Position numbers and translations under genes: made by a program. The notes below the pieces were generated by a model. That model made no database searches. It was given only the letters and a program-made list of their open reading frames with translations, and was not told the DNA's origin. From Microbacterium horticulturae (lineage in GTDB: Bacteria; Actinomycetota; Actinomycetes; Actinomycetales; Microbacteriaceae): 64,000 nt of DNA. Where the stretch lies: assembly GCF_029094505.1 (NCBI RefSeq), contig NZ_CP119108.1, positions 1,674,001 through 1,738,000 on the forward strand. The letters run 5' to 3'. Positions 1 through 8,454 of this stretch are shown here, one piece after another (positions within the stretch are counted from its first letter, which is position 1; every line of letters starts with the position of its first letter).

Positions 1-362
1 CCGCCGGCTTCTGGTCGGCGTTGGCCGTGGATGCCCTCGCTGCCTTGACGACGCTGTCCACGCTGCCCGAGGTCGCCGCCGTGCTGCGCGACGCCGCCGG
101 GGGGAGTGGGGCCGCGGTGCTGCGACGTGGACAAGAGGAGTTCGACTCGGCGACCCGGCCGTGGGTGGAGCGGGCGATCCAGCGCGGGCAACAGCTCGGT
201 GCGGTGCGTGTGGACGTGCCCGTCGAGCTGCTCTGCGCGGTCGCGGGTGCGATGATGCAGGCCATGGACGCGTGGTACCTCACTCGGCGCGACGTCGTGC
301 GGCCGGATTGTGGGGTCGTGCACGACTTCATCGGGATGCTCCGGCGCGCTCTCGAGCCGTGA
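1..362 (+). CDS. TetR/AcrR family regulator, C-terminal part (5' end outside window)
   Basis: An open frame enters from the left edge (first complete codon at 3) and stops with TGA at 360-362. The roughly 120 visible residues are mostly helical. The pattern of an acidic/basic helix (EFDSATRPWVERAIQRG), a pocket-forming helix (PVELLCAVAGAMMQAM) and an aromatic tail (DAWYLTRRD) is the ligand-binding and dimerisation part of a TetR-type regulator. The DNA-binding helix-turn-helix would lie upstream and is not in the window, so the family call rests on the tail alone. It lies 75 bp upstream of putP on the same strand, but putP has its own promoter box, so no regulatory link can be claimed. Confidence 0.55.
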   Translation, partial: AGFWSALAVDALAALTTLSTLPEVAAVLRDAAGGSGAAVLRRGQEEFDSATRPWVERAIQRGQQLGAVRVDVPVELLCAVAGAMMQAMDAWYLTRRDVVRPDCGVVHDFIGMLRRALEP

Positions 363-425
363 AGCGGGCACACGGCATCCTCGCGGCTCGCGCCGCATCA
401 TATCGACGCGGGGCCGCCGAGCCGG

Positions 426-431
426 TACCGT
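426..431 (+). promoter_or_regulatory. -10 box of putP (TACCGT), leaderless start
   Basis: TACCGT ends 6 nt before the putP ATG, and there is no Shine-Dalgarno sequence between them, so transcription would start at or next to the start codon. No convincing -35 hexamer is visible. Confidence 0.4.
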
Positions 432-437
432 ACGGGG

Positions 438-1964
438 ATGAGTCCGCAGACGTACTTCATCTTTGCCCTGATCGCCTACTTTGCCGCGATGATCGCCATC
501 GGTGTCTTCGCAACGCTGCGAACGAAGAACCACGAAGACTACATGCTCGGTGGCAGGAGCCTGCCGCCGGCGGTCGCAGCGCTCAGCGCGGGCGCCAGCG
601 ACATGTCGGGTTGGCTCGTGATGGGCCTGCCCGGAGCCCTCTACGCCACCGGCCTGATCGAGGCGTGGCTCGCCATCGGGCTGACGATCGGCGCCTACCT
701 GAACTGGCTCTTCGTCGCGCCGCGTCTGCGTGCGTACACCGAGGTGTCGAAGAACTCGATCACAGTCCCGAGCTTCCTGGAGAATCGCACGAGGGACAAT
801 TCCCACGTGCTCCGCATCGTCGCGGGGCTCGTCATCCTCGTGTTCTTCACGCTCTACGTCTCCAGCGGCATGGTCGCGGGCGGCAAGTTCTTCCAGAGTT
901 CCTTCGGCGGCGACTACACCGTCGGCATGCTTCTGGTCGCCGGTGTGACGCTCGCGTACACGCTCTTCGGCGGATTTCTCGGAGCGACGTACACCGACTT
1001 CGTGCAAGGTCTCATGATATTCGCCGCGCTGCTGATCGTGCCCGTGCTCGCGATCGTATCGATCGGCGACCTCAGCGAGATCGCCGAAGGCATCACCACC
1101 GTCGCACCCGAGAACCTCAACTGGTTCGGCAGCGGGATGTCCGGCGCGACGATCATCGCGATCCTGTCGTCGCTCGCGTGGGGACTCGGCTACTTCGGTC
1201 AGCCGCACATCATCGTGCGCTTCATGGCGCTGCGCCGCGCGGGCGACGCCAAGGTCGCGCGCCGGATCGGGATGGGCTGGATGATCCTCTCGCTGATGGG
1301 TGCCGTGCTGACCGGTCTGATCGGTATCGCGTGGTTCGACATCAACGGGCTCGAGCTTCCCGATCCCGAGACCGTCATGCTCGTGATGGCGCAGAACCTG
1401 ATGCACCCGTTCGTCGCCGGTCTCGTGCTCGCGGCCGTGCTCGCGGCGATCATGTCGACGATCTCAAGTCAGCTCATCGTGTCTTCGTCGGCGCTCGTCG
1501 AAGACATCGCGCGGCTCGTGTTCAAGAAGACCGTCAGCGAGAAGGCGCTGGTCTGGCTCGGTCGCAGCGGCGTGCTCGTCGTCGCGGTCATCGCGATTCT
1601 CATCGCGTTGGACTCGAACGCGAGTGTGCTCGAGCTGGTCGGATTCGCCTGGGCGGGCTTCGGGTCCGCGTTCGGTCCGTTGATCCTGCTCTCGCTCTTC
1701 TGGCGGAAGCTCACCAACGTCGGAGCGATCGTCGGCATGGTCGCGGGTGCGGCGACGGCGTGGGTGTGGGGACAATACCTGTCGGGCGGCATCTTCGACC
1801 TCTATGAGATCATTCCGGGCTTCCTCATCAACCCCCTCCTGGCTTACGTCGTCAGCCGGGCCACCCACAAGGCGGGCAGCGCCGACGACCGCGAGGTGCA
1901 GAAGGAATTTTCTGAAACCCAGTCGATCATCATCGATGAGGTCAAGCAGGGCGCGAGAGTCTGA
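438..1964 (+). CDS. putP: Sodium/proline symporter (SSS family)
   Basis: A 508-residue integral membrane protein of the sodium:solute symporter family, predicted to import proline with Na+. It has about 13 hydrophobic segments. The N-terminal block SAGASDMSGWLVMGLPGA is the highly conserved PutP sodium and substrate-binding helix, and NSITVPSFLENR matches the following conserved loop. Length is that of E. coli PutP (about 500). The C-terminus ends in a charged cytoplasmic tail. The ATG at 438 is 6 nt after a TANNNT box and has no ribosome-binding site, so a leaderless transcript is likely. The next feature is a convergent tRNA gene, with a strong GC hairpin between. Another SSS substrate is possible but less likely given the match. 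Confidence 0.9.
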   Translation: MSPQTYFIFALIAYFAAMIAIGVFATLRTKNHEDYMLGGRSLPPAVAALSAGASDMSGWLVMGLPGALYATGLIEAWLAIGLTIGAYLNWLFVAPRLRAYTEVSKNSITVPSFLENRTRDNSHVLRIVAGLVILVFFTLYVSSGMVAGGKFFQSSFGGDYTVGMLLVAGVTLAYTLFGGFLGATYTDFVQGLMIFAALLIVPVLAIVSIGDLSEIAEGITTVAPENLNWFGSGMSGATIIAILSSLAWGLGYFGQPHIIVRFMALRRAGDAKVARRIGMGWMILSLMGAVLTGLIGIAWFDINGLELPDPETVMLVMAQNLMHPFVAGLVLAAVLAAIMSTISSQLIVSSSALVEDIARLVFKKTVSEKALVWLGRSGVLVVAVIAILIALDSNASVLELVGFAWAGFGSAFGPLILLSLFWRKLTNVGAIVGMVAGAATAWVWGQYLSGGIFDLYEIIPGFLINPLLAYVVSRATHKAGSADDREVQKEFSETQSIIIDEVKQGARV

Positions 1965-1971
1965 ACACGCG

Positions 1972-2009
1972 CGCGCCGCGGTGCTCGGAGGAGCGGGTGT
2001 CGCGGCGCG
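1972..2009 (+). terminator. GC-rich hairpin between putP and the convergent tRNA-Val
   Basis: Perfect 9-bp arms (CGCGCCGCG at 1972-1980 and its complement at 2001-2009) flank an inner GCTC/GAGC pairing. There is no U-run, so this is a hairpin-type terminator candidate that could serve putP and, from the other strand, tRNA-Val. Confidence 0.4.
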
Positions 2010-2024
2010 GCGACCCGAGTGTGG

Positions 2025-2097
2025 TGGGCGATGCCGGACTCGAACCGACGACCTCTTCCGTGTGAAGGAAGCGCGCTACCAGCTGCGCCAATCGCCC
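2025..2097 (-). tRNA. tRNA-Val (anticodon CAC)
   Basis: The cloverleaf reads on the minus strand from 2097 to 2025: acceptor GGGCGAT pairs with ATCGCCC, the anticodon stem CTTCC/GGAAG encloses loop TTCACAC, and the T-arm has GGTTCGAGTCC. The loop gives anticodon CAC, decoding GUG. The CCA end is encoded (down to 2022). It is the only tRNA here on the minus strand and faces the end of putP. Confidence 0.95.
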
Positions 2098-2210
2098 CTG
2101 TCGCCGTGTCGGCGACCTCTCGATCGTAGCGGATCTTGGACGCCACTTCGAACCGAACGGCGGGACACGCGCGGGAGGCGGGTCCGTTTTGCGCATCGGC
2201 TCGGATCGGC

Positions 2211-2216
2211 TAAAGT
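2211..2216 (+). promoter_or_regulatory. Candidate promoter of the Gly-Cys-Val tRNA cluster
   Basis: TAAAGT at 2211-2216 lies 16 nt downstream of TTGCGC at 2189-2194, a fair -35/-10 pair about 35 nt upstream of the tRNA-Gly 5' end. Confidence 0.4.
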
Positions 2217-2250
2217 CATATCTGTTGCCGGAAAGATCCGGGAGCGAAAT

Positions 2251-2323
2251 GCGGATGTAGCGCAGTTGGTAGCGCATCACCTTGCCAAGGTGAGGGTCGC
2301 GAGTTCGAGTCTCGTCATCCGCT
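2251..2323 (+). tRNA. tRNA-Gly (anticodon GCC)
   Basis: Acceptor GCGGATG pairs with CATCCGC, the anticodon stem TCACC/GGTGA closes loop TTGCCAA, and the T-loop is TTCGAGT. The anticodon is GCC (GGC/GGU codons). CCA is not encoded. First gene of a three-tRNA plus-strand cluster. Confidence 0.95.
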
Positions 2324-2374
2324 CGAGTGCGGGAAACCTCTTCGGAGGATCACGCCGTGGGGTTCGAACCACGC

Positions 2375-2445
2375 GGTGGCGTGGCCGAGAGGCTAGGCAC
2401 CGGCCTGCAAAGCCGTTTACACGGGTTCGAATCCCGTCGCCACCT
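2375..2445 (+). tRNA. tRNA-Cys (anticodon GCA)
   Basis: Acceptor GGTGGCG pairs with CGCCACC. The anticodon loop CTGCAAA gives GCA, and the T-arm reads CGGGTTCGAATCCCG. The discriminator is T and CCA is encoded at 2446-2448. It is 71 nt, the usual short class for Cys. Confidence 0.95.
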
Positions 2446-2487
2446 CCACTCTCGGTCTTCGACCGAACAAGTGAAAAGCCTGTACAG

Positions 2488-2559
2488 GCGCGATTGGCGC
2501 AGCGGTAGCGCGCTTCCCTGACACGGAAGAGGTCACTGGTTCGATCCCAGTATCGCGCA
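2488..2559 (+). tRNA. tRNA-Val (anticodon GAC)
   Basis: Acceptor GCGCGAT pairs with ATCGCGC. The anticodon stem CTTCC/GGAAG encloses CTGACAC, giving anticodon GAC (GUC/GUU). CCA is not encoded. Its D-arm and anticodon stem are close to those of the Val-CAC gene at 2025-2097, so the two are related isoacceptors on opposite strands. Confidence 0.95.
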
Positions 2560-2605
2560 CAAAGTCCCGGTAAAAGCGGGAAAGTGTATAGAAGTGTACG
2601 GCATT

Positions 2606-2641
2606 CCCTCCTTGCTCACAGTGTGAGCGGGAGGGTTTTTT
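2606..2641 (+). terminator. Rho-independent terminator of the tRNA cluster
   Basis: A nearly perfect stem (CCCTCC-TTGCTCACA against TGTGAGCGG-GAGGG) is followed by six T residues at 2636-2641. The T-run exists only on the plus strand, so it ends the tRNA transcript rather than the convergent P-ATPase operon. Confidence 0.9.
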
Positions 2642-2696
2642 GTGTCCGGCGGCGGTCTTGGGCCGCTGGCTGCCCGAAGGGAGTCCGTCCGGTGGA

Positions 2697-5048
2697 CTAC
2701 TGAGCGTCAAGGAGGCCGCTCCGGCGGTAGACGAGCACCTTGATCCTGTCGAGGATGAGCATCACCGCGAGCGTGACAAGTGCCACGAGAAGCAATGAGA
2801 GCCAGGAGACGGGGGCGGTGAGTACCCCGAAGAGCACCAACAGCGTCGTCACGAGGATGTTGCCGGCAATGACGCCGCCGACCCACCGGCTCGGCGCGGA
2901 CCACCAGAAGGTATTGCGAGTGCGGGTCATCAGGATCGTGACCATGGCCGAGTAGATCAGGTACGCGAACATCAGCGAGCTGATCTGACCGGGGTCGAGG
3001 TCTTGCGCAGCCTGGAAGTACCAGAGCAGGGCGAGCCCGACGACGACCCAGCCGACGGCGAAGATCGCCGCAGCGCGGGTCAGCCGGGGCATGTCCCACC
3101 GCTCTGGGCTGCTCGAGGCTCCGGCCCGATCCGTGCCCAGGGTGAGGGTCACCAGGTCGTTGAGGATCACTATGAGAACGATGAGGCCGAGGGAGACAGG
3201 GAAGAACCCGGCCAAGATGAAGCCGAACGTCAGCAGCGCGGCCAGTTCGGCAGTCCGGGCGAGCTTGGTGATCGTCCACGTCATCATCCGCCGATAGACA
3301 CGGTGCCCGCTGTCGATGACGTCTGGTACGCCGCCCAGGCCCTCGCTGGTGAGCACGATGCGGGCCGCCGCCTTGGCGACGTCTGTCGCCTCCGCGACCG
3401 CGATCCCGACGTCTGCTTGTTTCAGAGCCGGGGCGTCATTGATTCCGTCGCCGGTCATCCCGACGACGTGCCCAGCGGTCTGCAGCGCCACGACGACGGC
3501 GTGCTTGTCATCCGGGTAGAGCTCGGCCAGCACATCGAAGTCGCTCGGGCGGGTGAGGGCGTCCTGCCGGGTCCCGATCCGTTCGCCCATGCCGACGTCG
3601 GCGGCGATCGCTTGCGCAGTGCGCACGCTGTCGCCGGTGATCATGATCACCCGCACACCGCGCTCGCGCACCTGCCTCAGCACTCCGGCGGCGTCTGCGC
3701 GCGGCGAGTCGGCCAGGGCGATCAGCCCCCGCGCGCGCAACGCATCCTCCGTCGGGCCGGTAGCGACCGCGAGGACCCGTGCGCCGGTCGCGGCCAGTGC
3801 GTCGGCCTGCCCGGCGAAATCTGCCGGCGTGGTGGCCAGGCCGGCGAGGACGGCTGGAGAGCCCAGTGCTACAGCCGCCTGTGCACCGTCGTCGCCGGTG
3901 ATGGTTGCTCTCGACAGCTTCGCCACCGGATCGAAGCCGGTGAACGAGAGCCGGTCCAGCGGCCGGAGAGCGGCGTCCTGCCCGGCGGTGCGGGTGATGG
4001 CGGCGCTGATCGCGTCGGGCGCGTCCGCGTCGGTGGCCGCGATGGCCAGGCGCAGCACGTCGGCTTCGGTCGCGTCGTCGAACCCTGCCAGCCGGGAGAT
4101 TTCGGGTCGGTTGCGGGTGAGGGTGCCGGTCTTGTCGATCAGGAGCACGTCCATCGCAGCCGCCTCCTGAATGCCGGACAGCCCCACCACCAGCGCGCCC
4201 CGGCCGGCGAGCGTGCGGGCCTCGAGCGAGTTCGCGACGGTGAAGCTGGACGGCATGGAGATGGGAATCGTGGCGATGAAAAGGATCACCAGGAACGGCA
4301 AGAGGTCCAGCCACGACTCACCCCGGATCATGGCTGCGATGAGGAGGATGATCGCGAGCGCGACGTCCAGCAGCGCGAGGTAGCGCACGATCGTGAACAG
4401 CAGCTTCTGCAGCCGGCCGGGAGGCTCGGCCCGGCGTACGAGCTCGGCGGTTTTCCCGTACGAACTGGATGCACCTGTCGCGGTCACAGTGCCGATCGCG
4501 GCCCCGTGGCTGATCGTCGCCGCCTGTGACAGCGCGTCGTCGACGCCCTTGGTGACGTCGGCCGACTCGCCGGTCAGTGCGGATTCGTTCACGCTGACCG
4601 CGCCCTCGTCGATGTGCACGTCCGCGGGAACGATGTCGCCTGCGCCCACGTAGACGACATCGCCGGGTACCAGCTCGCGGGCGGGCAGGACCGCCCAGAC
4701 TCCGTCCCGACAGGTGCGGGCAGAGACCTGCAGGTGCTTGTGCAGGTAGCCGATCGCCTGTGCCGCCCGGGTCGCCTGCACCTGCCCGGTGACGGCGGAG
4801 AACACGAGCAATGCGAGCACGAAGACCGCTTGGAGGGTCTTGCCCAGTACCAGCTCGAAGATGATCGCCGCTTCGAGCAACCACGACACCGGGTCCCACA
4901 TCCGCTTCAGCGTGCCGAGCACCGGACCCGTGCGCTTCTCCGGGACCTCGTTGAAGCCGTGCTGGGCACGCCTGCGTATGACTTCCGCGGACGTCAGCCC
5001 GCCGCGAAGGCCGGCCGGCCCGCCCGGGTTGAGACCTCCGCCGGCCAT
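2697..5048 (-). CDS. P3A-type P-type ATPase (plasma-membrane proton-pump family)
   Basis: A 783-residue cation-transporting P-type ATPase, predicted to couple ATP hydrolysis to ion (probably H+) export across the cell membrane. All signature motifs are present: actuator loop LTGES near residue 159, phosphorylation motif DKTGTLT with the acyl-phosphate Asp at about 305, TGDS near 471 and the hinge TGDGINDAP near 532. The early block DPVSWLLEAA and the membrane motif IPISMP resemble plant/fungal-type P3A H+-ATPases rather than Ca2+, heavy-metal or K+ pumps. The first ATG after the upstream phosphatase stop (13 bp away) is used; a longer reading frame extends inside the phosphatase gene but that extension is shadow sequence. 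Last gene of a five-gene minus-strand operon. The ion specificity is inferred. Confidence 0.85.
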   Translation of the reverse strand: MAGGGLNPGGPAGLRGGLTSAEVIRRRAQHGFNEVPEKRTGPVLGTLKRMWDPVSWLLEAAIIFELVLGKTLQAVFVLALLVFSAVTGQVQATRAAQAIGYLHKHLQVSARTCRDGVWAVLPARELVPGDVVYVGAGDIVPADVHIDEGAVSVNESALTGESADVTKGVDDALSQAATISHGAAIGTVTATGASSSYGKTAELVRRAEPPGRLQKLLFTIVRYLALLDVALAIILLIAAMIRGESWLDLLPFLVILFIATIPISMPSSFTVANSLEARTLAGRGALVVGLSGIQEAAAMDVLLIDKTGTLTRNRPEISRLAGFDDATEADVLRLAIAATDADAPDAISAAITRTAGQDAALRPLDRLSFTGFDPVAKLSRATITGDDGAQAAVALGSPAVLAGLATTPADFAGQADALAATGARVLAVATGPTEDALRARGLIALADSPRADAAGVLRQVRERGVRVIMITGDSVRTAQAIAADVGMGERIGTRQDALTRPSDFDVLAELYPDDKHAVVVALQTAGHVVGMTGDGINDAPALKQADVGIAVAEATDVAKAAARIVLTSEGLGGVPDVIDSGHRVYRRMMTWTITKLARTAELAALLTFGFILAGFFPVSLGLIVLIVILNDLVTLTLGTDRAGASSSPERWDMPRLTRAAAIFAVGWVVVGLALLWYFQAAQDLDPGQISSLMFAYLIYSAMVTILMTRTRNTFWWSAPSRWVGGVIAGNILVTTLLVLFGVLTAPVSWLSLLLVALVTLAVMLILDRIKVLVYRRSGLLDAQ

Positions 5049-5061
5049 CAACGCGCCCGGC

Positions 5062-5625
5062 TCATGGTGCGATGGGCATGGGGACGCGGCCTGCGACGAT
5101 GACGCGCCAACCGCCGTGGTCCCAGTGCAACTCGGACCATGATCCGGTGGGGATGACGGGTTCCTCACCATCGGTGAAGCCGGCGATGAGAGGCTTGATG
5201 ACCGCGTCGTGGGACACGATGACGACTGCGCGATCATCCTGGAGCACGGAGTCAAGTGCGGGACGGACGCGCGCGACCACGTCCGCCGTGGCCTCGACGC
5301 CCGGTGCGGCATCCACAGATCCGAACTCCTCGATCACGGCACGGCGCTCGTGGCCGGTCCACGGTCCGTAATCGCGGTCGTTGAACCGCGGGTCCGGACG
5401 GGCGGAGAGATCGAACCGTGCGGCTATCGTCTGTGCGGTGCGCACGGCCCGCTGCAGGGGACTCGAGTAGACCGTCGCGACGTCGGCCGTAGCGAGCACC
5501 GCGGCCACTGCTTCGGCCTGCGCGACGCCCACATCGTCCAGCGGAGGGTCGGACAGTCCGCGCAGCCGGTCCTGGGCGTTCAGCGTGGTCCGTCCGTGCC
5601 GGACGAGGTACACCGTGGCGGTCAT
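5062..5625 (-). CDS. Histidine phosphatase family protein (phosphoglycerate mutase-like fold)
   Basis: A 187-residue cytoplasmic phosphatase of the branch-1 histidine phosphatase family. The catalytic LVRHGRTT motif is at residues 7-14, the conserved Arg/Glu region follows (YSSPLQRAVRTAQ), and the second catalytic His lies in VSHDAVIKP near residue 141. At 187 residues it is shorter than true dPGM mutases (about 230-250), so a phosphatase such as CobC/GpmB type is more likely than a glycolytic mutase. Its ATG overlaps the enolase stop by 4 bp (ATGA), which indicates translational coupling. The pairing with an enolase, which acts on 2-phosphoglycerate, suggests a phosphoglycerate-like substrate, but this is inference. 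Confidence 0.85.
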   Translation of the reverse strand: MTATVYLVRHGRTTLNAQDRLRGLSDPPLDDVGVAQAEAVAAVLATADVATVYSSPLQRAVRTAQTIAARFDLSARPDPRFNDRDYGPWTGHERRAVIEEFGSVDAAPGVEATADVVARVRPALDSVLQDDRAVVIVSHDAVIKPLIAGFTDGEEPVIPTGSWSELHWDHGGWRVIVAGRVPMPIAP

Positions 5626-6914
5626 CGTGCTGTTCCTTCCGTGAGTCCGTACGGGATGCCGGGGCAGTCGGCTTCGATCTCGGTGAGGCGGTTGTACTTC
5701 GCCACGCGCTCACCACGCGCGGGGGCGCCGGACTTGATCTGGCCGACGCCGGTGCCCACGGCCAGGTCGGCGATGAAATCATCGGTGGTCTCTCCCGAAC
5801 GGTGCGACACCATGCATCGCATGTTGCGTTCGCGGGCGACGGCAATGGCGTCGAGCGTACCCGTGACGGTTCCGATCTGGTTCGGCTTGATGAGCACCGC
5901 GTTGGACCAGCCACGAAGCGCGCCCTCTTCGATGCGGCGCGCGTCGGTGACGTACAGGTCGTCGCCGACGAGCTGTACGCGGTGGCAGGTCGCATCGAAC
6001 ATGAGCCGCCACCCTTCATAGTCATCCTCCGCGAACCCGTCTTCGACGCTGCGCAAGGGGTAGGCATCGAGCAGTCTCTCGTAGTACTCGACCAGCTGCC
6101 CGCGGTCGAGCACAGTGCCGTCGATGCGATATCGGCCTTCGCCCTGGGAGAAGCCGTTCGCGGCGGGGTCGATGGCGATCGCCACCTGATCGACGGCCGC
6201 GGTCAGCCCCGTGTCGCCGATGGCTGCGACGAGCAGATCGAGGGCCTCGTGCGGGTTTGCCAGGTCGGGAGCGAAGCCGCCCTCGTCGCCGAGTCCCGCG
6301 GTGCCGAAGCTCTGCTTCACACGGGCGGCGAGGGCGTGGTAGATCTCGGCGCCCATGCGCACCGCCTCGTCTTCGCTGGCGGCCCCGACCGGAGCGACCA
6401 TGAACTCCTGGAAGTCCAGCGGGTTCGCCGCATGCGCGCCGCCGTTGAGCACGTTGAAGTGGGGGACCGGCAGTCGCTCGGCGCTGCCGGTCAGTCGGGA
6501 CAGCCACGCGTGCACGCTCGTGCCGGCAACGTGGGCGAAGGCCCGTGTGGCGGCGATCGAGACGGCGACGACGGCGTTCGCGCCCAGCCGCGCAAGATTC
6601 TCGGTGCCGTCCAGATCGATCATTGCCGCGTCGAGGTCGTGCAGAGTGGCCCAAGGGCGCGAAGTCAGCACTTCAGCGAGTTCTCCGGTGACGGATGCCA
6701 CGGCTTTGTGCACGCCGCGTCCGGAGAATGCGTCCCCGCCGTCACGGAGCTCCACCGCTTCGAACTCACCGGTCGAGGCCCCGGCCGGCGCAGACGCGTC
6801 CACGGTCGTCCCGTCGCCGAGTGTCAGGCGCACGGCGACCGTGGGGTATCCGCGCGAGTCGAGGATGTGGCGCGCGGCGACGGCACTGACCGTCACCTTG
6901 CTGTCATCGGGCAT
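5622..6914 (-). CDS. eno: Enolase (phosphopyruvate hydratase), divergent paralogue
   Basis: A 430-residue enolase, predicted to interconvert 2-phosphoglycerate and phosphoenolpyruvate. The active site is complete: H161 (GGAHAAN), E170, E211 (GDEGG), metal ligands D249, E291 (VEDGFAEDD) and D318, K343 (LIKPNQIG), the SHRSGET loop with H371, and K394. Surrounding positions differ from housekeeping enolases, for example HFNVLNGG and NPLDFQEF, so this may be a second, accessory enolase. That needs the rest of the genome. The ATG at 6914 has the strong ribosome-binding site AAGGAG and overlaps the preceding MutS-like gene by 11 bp. Its position in a MutS/P-ATPase operon, away from the ftsB-type neighbourhood usual for actinobacterial eno, is odd. 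Confidence 0.9.
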   Translation of the reverse strand: MPDDSKVTVSAVAARHILDSRGYPTVAVRLTLGDGTTVDASAPAGASTGEFEAVELRDGGDAFSGRGVHKAVASVTGELAEVLTSRPWATLHDLDAAMIDLDGTENLARLGANAVVAVSIAATRAFAHVAGTSVHAWLSRLTGSAERLPVPHFNVLNGGAHAANPLDFQEFMVAPVGAASEDEAVRMGAEIYHALAARVKQSFGTAGLGDEGGFAPDLANPHEALDLLVAAIGDTGLTAAVDQVAIAIDPAANGFSQGEGRYRIDGTVLDRGQLVEYYERLLDAYPLRSVEDGFAEDDYEGWRLMFDATCHRVQLVGDDLYVTDARRIEEGALRGWSNAVLIKPNQIGTVTGTLDAIAVARERNMRCMVSHRSGETTDDFIADLAVGTGVGQIKSGAPARGERVAKYNRLTEIEADCPGIPYGLTEGTAR

Positions 6915-8454
6915 TGGTGTCTCCTTCTGTGTGGGGATCGTCGCGTCCGCCTCCGTCGCCGGCCTGCGCGAGCCTCGTGCCGAAGACGCGGTCGTACAGG
7001 TCGACGCCGTAGCTCGTGGCGAGCGGGGCGCCCGCCTCGAGCCGGTAGCTGCGGGTCCCCGTGGCGTCGCGCGGGGCACGCAGGAACTCGGCGCCGAGTC
7101 CGGCGCCCTGGACGGCGTGGGCGAAGTCGTACATGTGGGTGACGTACCGCACGCGCACGCCGGCCTTGACGAGGGCGGATGTCACGTCGAGGGCGATCTG
7201 GGATCCTTCGGCCTCGTTGGTGGACGCGAAGGATTCATTGCACAGGAGCAGATCGCCGGGTCGGATGCGGTCGATGAGCCCGCTCATCCGATCGAGTTCT
7301 TCGTCGAGCTTTCCGTGTCGCAGTTCGGTGTCCTCCTCACGGGTCCCGTGGGTGAGCACCTGACCGGCAGTCGGGCATGAGAAGTGGGATGCCGCGACGA
7401 TCCCTCCCGATTGCGCCATCAGCTGTGCGGTGCCCAGCGCCCGGAGGAACGTGGATTTGCCGCCGTGGTTGGCGCCGGTGATGACGAGCAGCCCTCCGTC
7501 GTTGAGGGAGAGGTCGTTTCCGACCGGGGCGGTGCCCGCGCGCAGGGCGAGACAGGGGTCGCACAGCGCGGTCGCGGCGCAGCCGGGTTGGTCGGTGACC
7601 TCGGGGATGCAGGCGGGCACGCCGAGGTCTTCGAGTGCGGCGCGCAGGTTGGCGACGCCCTGGTAGAAGGCGAGCTCGATGCGCAGCTGGCGGAAGAAGT
7701 CGAGCACATGCTCGGTGGATTCGTGCACGGCGGCGGAGACATCGGCGACGCTGCGGGCGCGCAGGTCGGCGAGGGCGTTGAAGCCGGCTTCGTCGCGTTC
7801 GGGGATCGTGAACGCGAACCGGGGCTTGCGCAGGGGAGTGCGGTCGAAGAACCCCTGATTGGCGCGTTTGCCGCGCCGAAGGATCTGCCGGGTCACCTGA
7901 CCGTCACCTCCGACACGGGCGCTCATGAGCATGCCTGGGCCGAACTCGAGCTCTGTGAGCTGACCCCGCATCCGCTGCATATAGGCGTCGTCGAGTTCGC
8001 GGGCGACGATCGCGAAAAGTTCCCGGAATGCTGCGGATCGGAACGCGTCGGTGACCTCGGCGCACAGGGTGCGGAGCGTGTCGAGGCGGTCGGCGAGCTG
8101 GACGAGCATCCGCACGGAGTGGGAGAGCGTGATCTCCGGGCGCCCGCGCACGGGCATCATCAGGATGCCGCGGCGCACCGCCAGCGCGTCCATCGCCACC
8201 GCGTACAGGCCGGCGACGGCATCCGGGTTCTGGAGAACGTCGCGCAGGGCATCCTGCCGGTACGCGACTGTTTCGGGGCTGGTCGCCGGTCGCAGGGTCG
8301 CGGCGCGTGCCACCGCGCGCAGGAATCCATCGCCGGCGCCCATCGCGTCCCAGAGGAAGTCGAGTTCGAGGTCGCGGCGCAGGTCATCCCCCGTGTCGGG
8401 TTCCTCGGCGTCAGGGTCGAAGTCCCAATCTGGGTCGAGCAGCCTGACCTTCAT
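6904..8454 (-). CDS. MutS-like ATPase A (core and ATPase domains only)
   Basis: A 516-residue MutS-family protein. Residues 1-310 are a mostly helical lever/clamp-like region and 320-480 form the ABC-type ATPase: Walker A GANHGGKST at 327-335 and Walker B-like DLLLCNE at 401-407, followed by SFASTNEAEG, the MutS signature region. The mismatch-recognition domain and its Phe-x-Glu motif are absent, and the Walker B aspartate is Asn (N406) while the catalytic Glu is kept. The start ATG overlaps the stop of the second MutS-like gene by 4 bp. The pair probably forms a heterodimeric ATPase acting on DNA structures rather than mismatch repair, which Microbacteriaceae generally lack; this role is inferred. 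Confidence 0.8.
   Translation of the reverse strand: MKVRLLDPDWDFDPDAEEPDTGDDLRRDLELDFLWDAMGAGDGFLRAVARAATLRPATSPETVAYRQDALRDVLQNPDAVAGLYAVAMDALAVRRGILMMPVRGRPEITLSHSVRMLVQLADRLDTLRTLCAEVTDAFRSAAFRELFAIVARELDDAYMQRMRGQLTELEFGPGMLMSARVGGDGQVTRQILRRGKRANQGFFDRTPLRKPRFAFTIPERDEAGFNALADLRARSVADVSAAVHESTEHVLDFFRQLRIELAFYQGVANLRAALEDLGVPACIPEVTDQPGCAATALCDPCLALRAGTAPVGNDLSLNDGGLLVITGANHGGKSTFLRALGTAQLMAQSGGIVAASHFSCPTAGQVLTHGTREEDTELRHGKLDEELDRMSGLIDRIRPGDLLLCNESFASTNEAEGSQIALDVTSALVKAGVRVRYVTHMYDFAHAVQGAGLGAEFLRAPRDATGTRSYRLEAGAPLATSYGVDLYDRVFGTRLAQAGDGGGRDDPHTEGDTNAR

Noticed and set aside
2022..2559. tRNA cluster as an integration site for a mobile element
   Set aside because: No integrase and no repeated tRNA 3' end were seen nearby, and the adjoining operon has normal codon use.
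5049..5312. Longer N-terminus for the P-type ATPase (start at 5312)
   Set aside because: The extra 88 residues lie inside the phosphatase gene and are Ser/Pro-rich shadow; ATG 5048 begins just after the phosphatase stop.
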